Shown: in pieces, positions 11,783 to 23,344 of the stretch
How positions within the stretch are numbered: the stretch's first letter is position 1
Layout of the letters: every line of letters starts with the position of its first letter
Assembly (NCBI GenBank): GCA_934045905.1
Contig: OW203765.1
Location: 13,455,409-13,519,408 of the forward strand
Source of the DNA: Leuctra nigra
Taxonomy: Eukaryota; Arthropoda; Insecta; Plecoptera; Leuctridae
DNA length: 64,000 nucleotides
Direction of reading: 5' to 3'
Notes under the pieces: model-generated
Database searches by the model: none
What the model was told of the DNA's origin: nothing
Seen by the model: the letters and a program-made list of their open reading frames with translations, nothing else
Translations under genes and position numbers: made by a program

Positions 11783-12682
11783 GACTTAAAACCTGACAAT
11801 ATTGGAAACAAATTGCAAACCATGAGGTTTCCAATCATGGTTTGAAAACACTTATTTCAAACCATTTGTGTTTTTAAAACTTTGAGTTTTCGCGCCAAGA
11901 ATATCATTTCGACGTTTTGTTTGGTTTGGGTGGGGGCGTGGCTTCAAACCACACGGGTTCAAGAATAGCCCTGAAGTATCGGTTTTAAACCAAACCATTT
12001 ATTACAACCACATAATTAAAGCTTTGGACAGAAAACTGTTGGCGTTTTCCATTGGGTTGCTCTCGGATCGAGCTGGATTTTGCCTCTGACGTCATGCTCC
12101 GTCCCAGAGCTGCTCTGGAACTGCTCCCAATGGAATACGAAAACGCTTTTTAGTGGAGGGTTAGTTTATGTAACAAATGAGGTTAGATTAACTTTAACAT
12201 CAATATTCGTGTAATTACATCACTAAATTGTACGGCTGGGTGAATATATTATAAATATAATATTATTAATGAACTGTATCAAGTTATAAACATACTTGTC
12301 GCTGGATTCATCACTTATTCTTGTTAGCAACGACGGCCAGTTATTTGAAATTTCTTGTTTTCGCGCCTTGCTCTCGACCGCTCCGTCGAAATATTCAGAG
12401 CGAGAAAGATCGATCCGGGATCGAGCGGTCTGCCAATGGAAAACGACAAAAGTGCTCCGGGAGGCGAGAATGGAAACGACAAAGAGTTGCTTATGGGAGA
12501 AGCAGCTGATTGAGCTGATTTGCTTTGCTGTGCAGTCGGGGCCGTTTTACTGGGCAGCCTCAGGAATAAAACTCTCTATGGGTAGACACATTCTAACTTG
12601 AGAAAATTTAAGCTGGGCAACTTTAAATAAAAAGTAACTCTATGGTTAGGCAGGATTAATACTTGTAAAAAATGCAATATAA

Positions 12683-12770
12683 AAAGTGAGACCGCGGCAG
12701 GATTCGAACAGACGCTCTTTTGCACCATAGGCCAATGCTTTACCAACTGAGTTGGTATGGTTACCAACTG
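12683..12770 (-). repeat. Degenerate tRNA-like sequence
   Basis: Read on the minus strand it shows a D-arm-like CTCAGTTGGTAAAGC and a T-arm-like TGTTCGAATCCTGCC, with a plausible central arm. The acceptor stem is not convincing. It is most likely a tRNA-derived SINE head, not a gene. Confidence 0.45.
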
Positions 12771-12788
12771 AGATGTCTGAATGGTTCA

Positions 12789-13934
12789 TTGAGCGAGCGA
12801 AGCGAGCGACTCCATTTGGCTCTTTTAGCACGGACCTCTGTTTTTTTTTTTGTTTTTTTTTTTGTTTTTGTTTTTGTATGCTAAAGGAAGCAATAGAAGT
12901 CGCACCGTTTCACCGATCGACCTGAAATTTTGCACACATGTAAAGACAACCTTCTCTGTTTGCAGACCCAATTTTTTTTTGAAATCCATCCATTGGTTCA
13001 TTGTTAAAATAAGTATCTCCTGATAGCCTAAAAAATGAAAATGGTCTTCGAGAAATGTGATCAAACTCATATTTAGCATGGTCAGTAAGACCAACAATGT
13101 CACTTATTTTACCAATTTTCAGCCGAATCTGTCAAGAAAGTATGCACTTATTGACATTTTTAATAGCTGTCAGAAATGAAACATTGAAAATGAATGTCTT
13201 TCCAATGCAACTGAATCTGATTTGCTTTAGGTACAAGAGTGTTTTGATGGTATGTACACTTTTTTAGTGAAAAGCAGATATTTTTATGTGTATTGAGTTG
13301 ATCAAATTTGAATAATTCAATTTGGATCATAGTTTCCAACAAATCATTTCGAGTTTTTAAGGACCTTGATTGTCTTTTCGTCAATTCGTAGTTCTGATGG
13401 CCGTGCCTCCCGTGTTTCTACTTGGCTGATTTTGCATCCAGGAGGGATTAGAAACATAAGCTCACATTTCAATAATATCATTGAGTGGCGTTTGTTCTCT
13501 TCTAGCGTTCACACGTCATTCCAAATCTCTCCTGCATTGTGCTTCTTTTCGTTGATAATTTTGGCAATTTGGTGTACTTTGTGAAGGTATTAGTAAAATT
13601 GAATCGCTTTTAAAGCATAGATATTAGGTATCTACAGTTTTTGTCCAGGGGATTGATTATTTCAAATTATTTTCTTCTTGGAAACGTTGGATTTATTCCG
13701 TTTCTGAGCTTCTGTCTAGCCTGACATTTCCTTGAAGGTTAGGTATATCTCGGATTACACATTAATGGTGGTCATACAATGACACATTGTTTTATATTGA
13801 TTCAGTGGATCGTAGTTTGCTTTCAGTTTGACTTAAAATAATGTTTTCTGTGTGTTAACGAACGCATATTCGGTTCATGTTTGCGCACGTGTCGTGCTCG
13901 CTCATTCAACGCGTTACACAGAGCGTTTTCCTAG
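12789..13934 (+). mobile_element. Family B (Helitron-like), full-length copy
   Basis: The 5' end is TTGAGCGAGCGAAGCGAGCG, followed by a T-rich tract. The 3' end is a CGCTCA...GAGCG-type hairpin with AACGCGTT in the loop, then TTTTCCTAG with T beyond. The interior has diverged repeats of the type 'gatcgacctgaaattttgca'. There is no ORF for a Rep/helicase, so it is non-autonomous. The CTAG|T end with a hairpin nearby is the Helitron pattern, but the 5' TT instead of TC is not canonical. Confidence 0.6.
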
Positions 13935-14123
13935 TAATATACACAGCTCACGCGCATTCAACAGCGCAGCGGAGCATCTCAGTGGTATAGCCGATTCTCC
14001 CAGAAGCAACTCTTTGTCGTTTCAGTTCTCGCCTCCGGGAGCGATCTCGATTTCCCAATGGAATATGACTACCTGCTCCCGGAGCGCGCTGGAGCAGTAC
14101 GGAGCACCCAATGGAAAACGCCA

Positions 14124-15526
14124 TGTAATAATGATTTTATGTATACTTTCTGGCGGGAAATTTGATTTCAATCCTATTTGAATCTCGTACTTGCGTGATA
14201 TACGCCCATGTTCAAACCGATTTGAGTCAAACCGATTTGGCTAAAGCAGTTTCAATGCGGTTTGAAAGTGTGTGGTATACGTGGTTTGTCGGAATGCCGG
14301 CAAGCTTGAAAAAACATTAATTTCAGTTTACTTCTTCGAGGAAAGAGAAGGGGAGGAAAAGGAGGCGTTTGATTATTGCGAATATTATTTTATATTTGTA
14401 ATGTTGGGGGGCAAGTCCTCCCCCCCCCCCCCCCCCCTATAGTCCGTGGCAATAAGATTTACTTTCTTAGCACTCCCACCTTTGCAGAAATACTGATGGC
14501 GTCCATTTTTCAACTATTTCTGGATTATGAAATCTATCCCCAAACTTCAAATCACAGTATGGCTTATTTTTACAAATACAAATAATAAATCATAGATCAA
14601 ACACAATCAAAGTTCATGTAACATTGAATAGGGAAGTGAAGTGAATTTCTGATTAGTGAATAATAAATATTTTATGAAAGTTGAGATGTTGTTGAAGACA
14701 GATGTGGTACCTATTATTTTTGTTGTGGGATAAATAGTTTTCAAGGCACGAATTTACAAAGTTTGGTAGATTGTGTATAAATGCAAAATAATAACTTCGT
14801 CATGTATTTTGAATTTGATTCGCCCACCGCCTACTTGACGCATTCGTTATCAATATTTACGTCAGCAATCGCAATCAGTATTGTAGTTCAAAACTGGCCG
14901 GACGAATAGACACTCCGTAAATCCAATTCAACTAGAAACGTCTATTCATAGGTTGCATGTGATGTCATCCATTGTTGCCCAGCCACCATCTTAATGGCAC
15001 GCAGAATAGCTGTGATTCTCTGCTTTTTTGACGATATTTTATAGTTAATGGCTACCTGGGAATTTGTATAGGCTCCGGAGATATCTTTAGTACGCAGAGG
15101 AATCACTCACATTACAAAAATACATTGATTCACATCAATAATGTTATAATCTGACCCGTCAACGTGCCAACGTTATGTCCGACCTCAGGTTGAAAATTCA
15201 TTAATTTACCATTGCTGATATAAAACGAAAGAAGTTCGTGCAAGCTACGATAAGAAATTGTAGACTCGAAATAACTAGGTAGTTTTAGTTAAGGTACTAC
15301 AAGAAATGACAATAATTAATAGTTTCACGATTTGTTAACCGACAACGTCACCATCGCGAGTTCAACAAATATTCTTCAGTATCTTTAATATCTCGTTATC
15401 TGTTCGTTTTAAGTACCTACTAGTTATAATACTTTCAAAATCGGGCAAATATTTTTAAGCAATTATAACAATAAGAGAATTTGTTTTCACATGACAGGAA
15501 CATTTGTATTGTACCTCACTTTGCAG
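14124..15526. other. Spacer or upstream intron with repeat F
   Basis: A run of about 24 C lies at 14,413-14,436. About 14,590-14,790 is repeated directly at 58,310-58,460 (shared 'tatgaaagttgagatgttg' and 'tttacaaagttt'). No exon upstream of 15,527 could be identified, although the R3H gene needs one. Confidence 0.5.
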
Positions 15527-17326
15527 ATGTAAGTTGTGTGAAAGAATCCGCCTAGCCTGTGGCAAACAAAAGAGAGGGGAGGTGGGTACCAGCGCCCTAT
15601 CAACGCCGCCCAGCAACGACCTTAGTGAAGGCAACAGCTCGCAGCAGAACAATGGGTTGAGCGCTGCCGACGTCGCCTCCCTTGAGTTGTTGGGCGTCAA
15701 TCAAGTGGGTACCAGCGCCCTATCAACGCCGCCCAGCAACGACCTTAGTGAAGGCAACAGCTCGCAGCAGAACAATGGGTTGAGCGCTGCCGACGTCGCC
15801 TCCCTTGAGTTGTTGGGCGTCAATCAAGTGGGTACCAGCGCCCTATCAACGCCGCCCAGCAACGACCTCAGTGAAGGCAACAGCTCGCAGCAGAACAATG
15901 GGTTGAGCGCTGCCGACGTCGCCTCCCTGGAGTTGTTAGGCGTCGATCAAGTGGGTACCAGCGCCCTATCAACGCCGCCCAGCAACGACCTTAGTGAAGG
16001 CAACAGCTCGCAGCAGAACAATGGGTTGAGCGCTGCCGACGTCGCCTCCCTTGAGTTGTTGGGCGTCAATCAAGTGGGTACCAGCGCCCTATCAACGCCG
16101 CCCAGCAACGACCTCAGTGAAGGCAACAGCTCGCAGCAGAACAATGGGTTGAGCGCTGCCGACGTCGCCTCCCTGGAGTTGTTAGGCGTCGATCAAGTGG
16201 GTACCAGCGCCCTATCAACGCCGCCCAGCAACGACCTTAGTGAAGGCAACAGCTCGCAGCAGAACAATGGGTTGAGCGCTGCCGACGTCGCCTCCCTTGA
16301 GTTGTTGGGCGTCAATCAAGTGGGTACCAGCGCCCTATCAACGCCGCCCAGCAACGACCTTAGTGAAGGCAACAGCTCGCAGCAGAACAATGGGTTGAGC
16401 GCTGCCGACGTCGCCTCCCTTGAGTTGTTGGGCGTCAATCAAGTGGGTACCAGCGCCCTATCAACGCCGCCCAGCAACGACCTCAGTGAAGACAACAGCT
16501 CGCAGCAGAACAATGGGTTGAGCGCTGCCGACGTCGCCTCCCTGGAGTTGTTAGGCGTCGATCAAGTGGGTACCAGCGCCCTATCAACGCCGCCGAGCAA
16601 CGACCTCAGTGAAGACAACAGCTCGCAGCAGAACAATGGGTTGAGCGCTGCCGACGTCGCCTCCCTTGAGTTGTTGGGCGTCAATCAAGTGGGTACCAGC
16701 GCCCTATCAACGCCGCCCAGCAACGACCTCAGTGAAGACAACAGCTCGCAGCAGAACAATGGGTTGAGCGCTGCCGACGTCGCCTCCCTGGAGTTGTTAG
16801 GCGTCGATCAAGTGGGTACCAGCGCCCTATCAATGCCGCCGAGCAACGACATCAGTGAAGACAACAGCTCGCAGCAGAACAATGGGTTGAGCGCTGCCGA
16901 CGTCGCCTCCCTGGAGTTGTTAGGCGTCGATCAAGTGGGTACCAGCGCCCTATCAACGCTGCCCAGCAACGACATCAGTGAAGACAACAGCTCGCAGCAG
17001 AACAATGGGTTGAGCGCTGCCGACGTCGCCTCCCTGGAGTTGTTAGGCGTCGATCAAGTGGGTACCAGCGCCCTATCAACGCTGCCCAGCAACGACCTCA
17101 GTGAAGACAACAGCTCGCAGCAGAACAATGGGTTGAGCGCTGCCGACGTCGCCTCCCTGGACTTGTTGGGCGTCAATCAAGTGGGTACCAGCGCCCTATC
17201 AATGCCGCCGAGCAACGACCTCGGGCACTTCATCATCGAGATAATGAATAAGAGTCTTGACGACCGCCGCATGCTGTTACAGATTGAATCACAATTAATT
17301 GGATTCATGCGACAGAACCCGCCTAT
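15527..17326 (+). CDS. R3H/RRM gene, exon with 41-residue repeats and start of R3H
   Basis: The frame is open for 1.8 kb. After a short Cys-containing lead (CKLCERIRLACGKQKRGE) come thirteen complete 41-residue repeats and a partial one. The exon ends with GHFIIEIMNKSLDDRRMLLQ and IESQLIGFMRQNPP, which matches the segment just before and into the R3H domain of encore/R3HDM/ARPP21 proteins. The 3' donor is CCTAT|GTGAGT, leaving two bases of a codon, and the next exon at 18,711 supplies one. The 5' boundary is less sure: CTTTGCAG|A at 15,526/15,527 gives a matching open frame, but the same spot reads CAGAT|GTAAGT, a donor-like signal. The real start codon is upstream and not found. Confidence 0.75.
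15582..17222 (+). repeat. In-frame coding minisatellite, 123 bp x 13.3
   Basis: Units of exactly 123 bases begin with GTGGGTACCAGC at 15,582 and every 123 bases to 17,181. The last is cut after 14 codons. No unit has an indel or a stop. Each encodes a Ser/Asn/Leu-rich 41-mer beginning VGTSALSTPPSNDLSE and ending LELLGVNQ or LELLGVDQ. Two variants recur: ctt...ttgttgggcgtcaat (N) and ctc...ttgttaggcgtcgat (D). Partly alternating order suggests amplification as dimers. Units 8-13 share a further Gly-to-Asp change (SEDN). Confidence 0.95.
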
Positions 17327-18710
17327 GTGAGTTACTTTTTCATCTCGGTTGTAGTGTTGAATAGCCTAACAATTAGTTGTTCTATATCAAAACATATTTT
17401 GCAAATCCTAGTACAAACTACAAAAATCAAAATGTTTTAGGAGTAGGGAAAAACACTTTGCAAATTACTTTTTTAGGTATTAGATTAGATTAGATTATTG
17501 TGGTTTAACGGTGCGTCAACGACGAGGTTATATTGCGCACATTAATTTTTGCATTTAACTTTGTTGATATAAGTGGTGGACATGGGGAGGGGCGGCCTAA
17601 CGGGCCCGATCCGGGGGAGTCCAACAGTGGTGGGGAGGCCAGGCCGGAATGGGGACGGACCGGGGGGTGTGAGGATTCGGGTAGGCGGAACCCGATTTCA
17701 GGGGGATCACCATCTTGAGGGGGAAGGCCGGCCCGAGGGGAGGGGAGGGGACCGCAAATTCAAGGGGGGACATGGTTAGGCCAACCCTGGCTGCTCTTTG
17801 TCTGGACCTCACCACTGATCTGTCCGGCATGGGTAGCCCTTGCACATGAGCATATGCTCGCCGGCGTAGCTGCAATGGATCATTGGCCAACGCAAACTCC
17901 ACCACCGCGATAAGGTGACAGCCATCGGGGGGTTTTAGGTATAAAAATCTTATTTGTAATGCATCTCAATCAGATCAGAATGCAAAAAATGCAAAATTTC
18001 GTAATTTAAGAGCTGATTTTAGCTATAAGGAGTTCTGGGACTGACGCCCTTTCTTGCTAAAATGTGTGTCTATGCTTAGAGACGATTTTTATTAAAAAGT
18101 CAATTTTACTATTTTTGGACTACCCTTTATTGAATATGTGATTCATAAAGTACAAAAGTCGGTATTATGTTTTTCATAATTTATAACATTATTGCATAAC
18201 TTTTTAATTTTTGATACTAGTTTGTCCCATTCTAAATTCATGCTCATATTGAATTATGAGCTCAAAGATACGAGTCTTTAGAAGGCAGTGACATGACCGC
18301 AATTCACAGATATCATTTAAAATTACTAGTAGCCATGCTTTAAAAAAATATATATTCAGTTCCGTGATCCTAATAGGCTAATACTGTATTTTGGATCTTA
18401 TATATCCTTGGGCTAAGGATCTTGGAACTGCATGTGAAATGTTTTGAAAAGCATAGCTAACTAGATAATTATGATGTTGTCTATTGGCTGCACACATACG
18501 AGGATTTGCAAGAGGAAATATTGATATTTGTGATGTAATAAATAAATAAATAAATTGATGTAATAAAATTAAAAAAATTAAAATATAAAATGTAGATACG
18601 AGTATTGCAAACTTGGTATCGATATCCAATTCACAGCAGAAGTACTTGATTTGTTTCTATTGATCTCTGTTCTATCTTGTACCTGTCTGCCTATTGAACC
18701 TTGCCCGCAG
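17327..18710 (+). other. Intron of the R3H/RRM gene
   Basis: Donor GTGAGT, acceptor TTGCCCGCAG. Inside: a 'gtttaacggtgcgtcaacg' block at about 17,503, also found near 42,830; a GC-rich G-run stretch at 17,575-17,935 with no reliable reading frame; and an AATA-rich tail at 18,535-18,600. Confidence 0.6.
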
Positions 18711-18963
18711 CCGACCGTACTACAAGTTCCCTGCGATGTCGTCCTACCATAGGATGGTCGTGCACCGCATCGCCGGTTTCTTCGGCCTACTCCATAACTT
18801 TGACCAGCCAGGCCAATGCGTCGTCGTATGGCGTACAAATACAATGCGCTTCCCGGAGATGGAGTTCAAGGAGTACATCCAGGGGGAGCTCCTCTTCCCT
18901 TTTAACTCGCATCAGTCCATCCCCAAGCGGGACTCGACTAGCTTCGAGAAAGGCTTGATCGAG
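18711..18963 (+). CDS. R3H/RRM gene, R3H-domain exon
   Basis: Encodes the R3H core of the encore/R3HDM class: YYKFPAMSSYHRMVVHRIAG, then FFGLLHNFDQPGQCVVVW and TNTMRFPEMEFKEYI. The R-x3-H signature is RMVVH. The domain binds single-stranded nucleic acid, so an RNA-binding role is expected. After it, SIPKRDSTSFEKGLIE resembles only the very start of the SUZ motif that follows R3H in relatives. The donor is GAG|GTCAGT in phase 0. A dedicated SUZ exon was not found and may be missing or lie in repeat-rich sequence before 24.9 kb. Confidence 0.85.
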
Positions 18964-19744
18964 GTCAGTAGTCTTTGTAAAAGGTTAGCTTGTTTGTCCT
19001 TTATATAGGGTAATTGCACCAGTAGTAGGCAGTGTAGCAGTATGTAACACTTTGCCACTTGAATAATATGTTTACTAATTATTGAAGAGTCAAAACTAAT
19101 ATTAAAAAATATCAGTAGTCTGTTGACGGTACTTTAACTTTCAATAGTCATATTCATCATTCGTATATTGTAGAAGGCAGTAGTTATTTTATTTCAAGTG
19201 TGCCTGGGATTTGTGTCATTTACTGCCTTGTCTTAACAAGACTCTAGTTTGCAGTGACAAGGAAATGACTCAATTGAAACCTATGTTCTGTCTTATTATC
19301 TACCCAGAAAAAAACACTCCGTGTAAAAAAGGCAGCCAAGTCTCTTTACTTTAAAAAAATTCAACACCGAAAAGGAGTGATATCAAAAAAGGAGCCAAGT
19401 CAATGACATTTCCAAATATTTAATCGTATCTTTGAAATAAAAGTATAAACACCGAGAAATACTTTACAAAAGGACTTGGCGCATCGTTTTTTTAAAGACA
19501 TCATTCTATCCTAAAAGTGGAAAGAAATTTACAAGTAGGTACATTTTCCTCTTTCTATTAGAGCCAGAATCTATGAATCAAGCTACTTTTAGTAATGACT
19601 ATTTTATAGTTTTGTCAATGGCGATAGAAGCATGATTTTATGCTGTAATATATAAGTAATATAAGGGTGAAAGAATTACATAACAATTGGAAGTGGTGAG
19701 AATGTAGGTTTCTTTGGAAAACTTCCATGGAGTCAGGAGTCAGG

Positions 19745-19885
19745 ATCCTCATCAGTGTGTTGTGTCTAATGTCCGCCCGTCCGATCGGGTAGCTCAGTTG
19801 GTAGAGCTCTCGCCCGGCAAGTGAGAGGTCCCAAGTTCGTGCCCCGGTTCGGTCGGATATTTTTCACAACACACATCCCTTCATA
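19745..19885 (+). mobile_element. tRNA-Ala-like SINE inside family A copy 4
   Basis: Has GGGTAGCTCAGTTGGTAGAG, a CCGGCAA loop, a T-arm-like GTTCGTGCCCCGG and the tail 'tcacaacacacatcccttca'. Same family as 6,895 and 43,225. It sits in the loop of the foldback, so it is younger than that segment. Confidence 0.75.
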
Positions 19886-20759
19886 TCAATTGGAAGTGGG
19901 CTCATACATATTCTTGCAGTACTGTTAATATGGCGATATTAGACTGGTATCTTTTCATAATTTGATCTTGACTGAAGGAAATCATGAAACGTTGTCAAAT
20001 AATTACTAACTAATGGAACACAATTATATATTTTTGAAGTGTCAAGTGTATAAAGTTAAATTTTTTAATAGAAATTCAATATGACTGTCTTCTTTGTGAA
20101 ATGTATTTTTATAAAATGTGTATTAATAGAAATTGTTACATGATGAGAAGGTATAACGCATGATGAGACTTAATTGTATTCACCACGAAACAATATTACG
20201 AAGATAACTATTGTGTATATTTATAGAAAGCATAGACAACAAGTTTCATAGCGTATATATTCATATAGAAAATATTTTACAGAAGGTATGTATAATATGT
20301 ACCTAATTGAAAGATGTTTCCCTATTATTCTAAACATTCAAAATGACGGTTGTATATAAATGGCACATGCTTATGAATAGAAAAATGTCTTTAAAAAAAC
20401 GATGCGCCAAGTCCTTTTGTAAAGTATTTCTCGGTGTTTATACTTTTATTTCAAAGATACGATTAAATATTTGGAAATGTCATTGACTTGGCTCCTTTTT
20501 TGATATCACTCCTTTTCGGTGTTGAATTTTTTTAAAGTAAAGAGACTTGGCTGCCTTTTTTACACGGAGTGTTTTTTTCTGGGATATCACTTCTTTTGTT
20601 AGTTTATTCATACAGCTTGTAGCACAGCTTGTGTCCGTGCAAGAACTTATTTCTTTAAAAAAATACGCCTATGCCGATTTGGATACTTAGAAAAGTTGCG
20701 TTTGGTATATAAGATTAAAATAATTATCCAAGAAGAATAGCTTTAAGTTTCGTTACAAT

Positions 20760-21180
20760 CGGTCCAGCCGTTTTCGATATATGACGTCACTTCCGGTTTT
20801 AGCAATGGCGGCCGAAAATAATGTCGTCTTGAATTCATAATTATTACTCCTACACATTTCCAAAATTTGGTTGCAATCGGTACAGCCGTTTTTGATATAT
20901 GACGTCACTTCCGGTTTTAACAATGGCGGCCGAAAATAATGTCGTCTTGAATTCATAATTATTAGTACAACACATTTCCAAAATTTGGTTGCAATCGGTA
21001 CAGCCATTTTCGATATATGACGTCACTTCCGGTTTTAACAATGGCGGCCGAAAATAATGTCGTCTTGAATTCATAATTATTAGTCCAACACATTTCCAAA
21101 CTTAGGTTGCAATCGGTACAACCGTTCACGATATATGACGTCACTTCCGGTTTTAAAAATGGCCGCCGAGAACACTGCAA
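20760..21180 (-). repeat. Tandem array of ~118-bp units with ETS/CRE-like motif
   Basis: TGACGTCAC followed by TTCCGGTTTT recurs at about 20,782, 20,900, 21,018 and 21,136, a steady period of 118. Each unit then has 'caatggcggccgaaaataat'. It is the reverse complement of the array at 4,861-5,400. Confidence 0.85.
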
Positions 21181-22132
21181 CCTTGAATTTATAATTATTT
21201 ACAAAGTACGTTTACTTATATCTATTTTAAAGTATAAAGTGGTGAATTTAGCGTCATTTAGCATATTTATGACGTCATTTCCGGTATAGGTCATAAAATG
21301 TGTGACGTCATTTCCGGTTTCGATATTTGAATCATCAAATATTACTGATTACATAAAGTTGACCGTCTAAATCGTTTAGCGCTGGTTTTGTTCTAATCTG
21401 TTTAGCCGTTTTTGAGACATGATGTCACTTCCGGTTTCAAAATGGCGGCTTCCGGTCTGTTTTATAACAAGTCAAATGAAATATCAAAAGTACAAACGTT
21501 ACATAAATATCAAGACAATCGGATCAACAGTTGTTGCTGAAATGCAAATCGATGTATATTAAATTTCATGACGTCATTTCCGGTTTATTTAAAATAATGT
21601 TCAGTCTTTTGATATTGATAATCCATATAGATGACCGTCTGAAACGATTGGCGCAAATTTCGTTCCGATCGGTCCAACCGTTGACGAGATATGACGTCAC
21701 TTCCGGTTTCAAAATGGCGGCACAAAAAATTCATGGGGACAAGGTTAAATCAGACGCCAAAAGTGCACACGTGGTAAAAATGTGAGATTAATCGGTTCAG
21801 CCGTTTAGGCTGTGGCCTGTTTACCGGATTTTAGCTCCAGCCTACTACTATGATTACTGATTATGAAAACCGCCCTAAAACACTGTTTTCACGGCCCTCT
21901 AGCGCGCAAAGGGCGTAACCTATTGTTCCCAAATTTGGTATATGTTGTAGGGTGGGCCATAGCTCGAAATTAAGATATTTCGCAACAATGTGAGATTTCT
22001 CAATTTTAAGATCCAGTAGGCCGAAAATGCCACTTTGATGCTTACAGTAAAAGTGGGTTTGCTCCAGCCTTTATATGAGAGTGTGCGCGCGCCGTACGAC
22101 TTGGCTGGCGTGGAGCGACCGCTCCACTAGAT

Positions 22133-22725
22133 ATCAATTTTAAAACAAATAGTGATGATTATTGTGCAGAAGGCATCGAAGTTTCAACACAGAGTATCAT
22201 TTTTGAAATGATAGAGTATTTGATAGAGTTTCAAATGGTTAAATTTTTTTCAAATGGTTCAATTCCAATTATAATATTTAAAATCTTATCAGGGAGGTCC
22301 CGGCTGCCTCACACAATTTGATGTACGATATTATTAACACATTTGTTCCATTCAGGCCAAACCTTTGCTCTCCCGGTGATGGACTTTTGGAAACTATAGG
22401 TTGACTATGTTGATATAATTTGATAATTTGATAATGACAACAATGAGATTTTGCAAAATTGTAAATCTGGCCCAACCACCCGAATCAAAATTTGGAGAAC
22501 TTTTGATATGTTTTAAAGGGCATTGTTCTGTATCGTTTCACATCAAAAACTTTTTGTTATAAATAGTGGTGAGTTAGGAAATTGGTTTATAATCTTAAGA
22601 CTTTGCACTCAATAATAAAAATCGCATTTTTAAACTATTTTACAGATTTATTGGCCCACTCATGTTTTAAGAATTTTAGAAAACTTTTGATTTCGAATGG
22701 ATTAATTAATATAAAAAACATGTTA
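22133..22725. other. Intronic AT-rich sequence
   Basis: No exon or repeat could be supported here. Confidence 0.3.
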
Positions 22726-23344
22726 TTGAGCTAGCGAAGCGAGCGACTCCTTTTGACTCTTGTAACACATACCTCTGTTTTTTTGTGTGTGTTTTTGTTT
22801 ATATTTTTGGCTGTTAACTGGAGCAATAGAAGTCGCGCCGTTTCATCGATCGATTTGAAATTTTGCACACATGGGAGACAACATTTTCTGTTTGCAGATT
22901 TTTTTTTTAAATCCATTCATTGACTAAAATTTAAATAAACATCTCCTGATATGTTGAAAAATGAAAATGGTCTTCGATAAATATGATCCAACTCATATTT
23001 TGCATAGTCATTAAGACCAACATTGTCTCTTATTTTACACATTTTCATCCCAATCAGTTAAGAACGTATGAACTTATAGAAATTTTTAATAGCTGCCAGA
23101 AATGAAGTATCGAAACGAATGTTTTCCAGTGCCAATTGAATTGGATCTGATTTGGTATATTTACCAGTTTGCTTAGATGCTATTTTCAAGTTTCGATGAA
23201 AAGCATATACTTTTATGTTGAATGAGTGGATTCAATTCAATATGAATGTATATGTTTTCTGTGCGTTGTGTACGCATTTCATGTTCGAGAATTTACACAT
23301 TCCCGTGCTCGCTCATCAACGCGTTACACTGAGCGTTTTCCTAG
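22726..23344 (+). mobile_element. Family B (Helitron-like) copy
   Basis: 5' end TTGAGCTAGCGAAGCGAGCG, T/G-rich tract, then a 3' hairpin CGCTCA...TGAGCG with AACGCGTT in the loop, TTTTCCTAG and T beyond. It is 619 bases long, a compact form with no coding capacity. Confidence 0.65.

Larger units (their letters stand above)
12040..14123. mobile_element. TIR element 'E' split by a family B insertion
   Basis: The ends are inverted: TGGCGTTTTCCATTGGGTTG at 12,040 and CAATGGAAAACGCCA at 14,123. A second inverted pair lies inside (an AGTTGCTTATGGGAGAAG-like block at about 12,483 against TTCTCCCAGAAGCAACT at about 14,000). A possible 3-bp TGT duplication flanks it. The interior holds a degenerate tRNA-like sequence and a complete family B copy. 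The superfamily is unknown. Confidence 0.5.
19303..22132 (-). mobile_element. Family A copy 4 (long form), in an intron
   Basis: Inverted counterpart of 3,732-6,625. The foldback terminus is at 19,303-20,584 (CCCAGAAAAAAACACTCCGT and its reverse complement), with a tRNA-Ala-like SINE in its centre. A tandem motif array lies at 20,760-21,180 and the hairpin end GTGGAGCGACCGCTCCACTA at 22,132. No ORF for a transposase. It lies between the R3H exon and the next exon of the gene. Confidence 0.7.

Noticed and set aside
15455..15700. Minus-strand frame across the repeat exon
   Set aside because: It is the shadow of the 41-residue repeats in the opposite strand.
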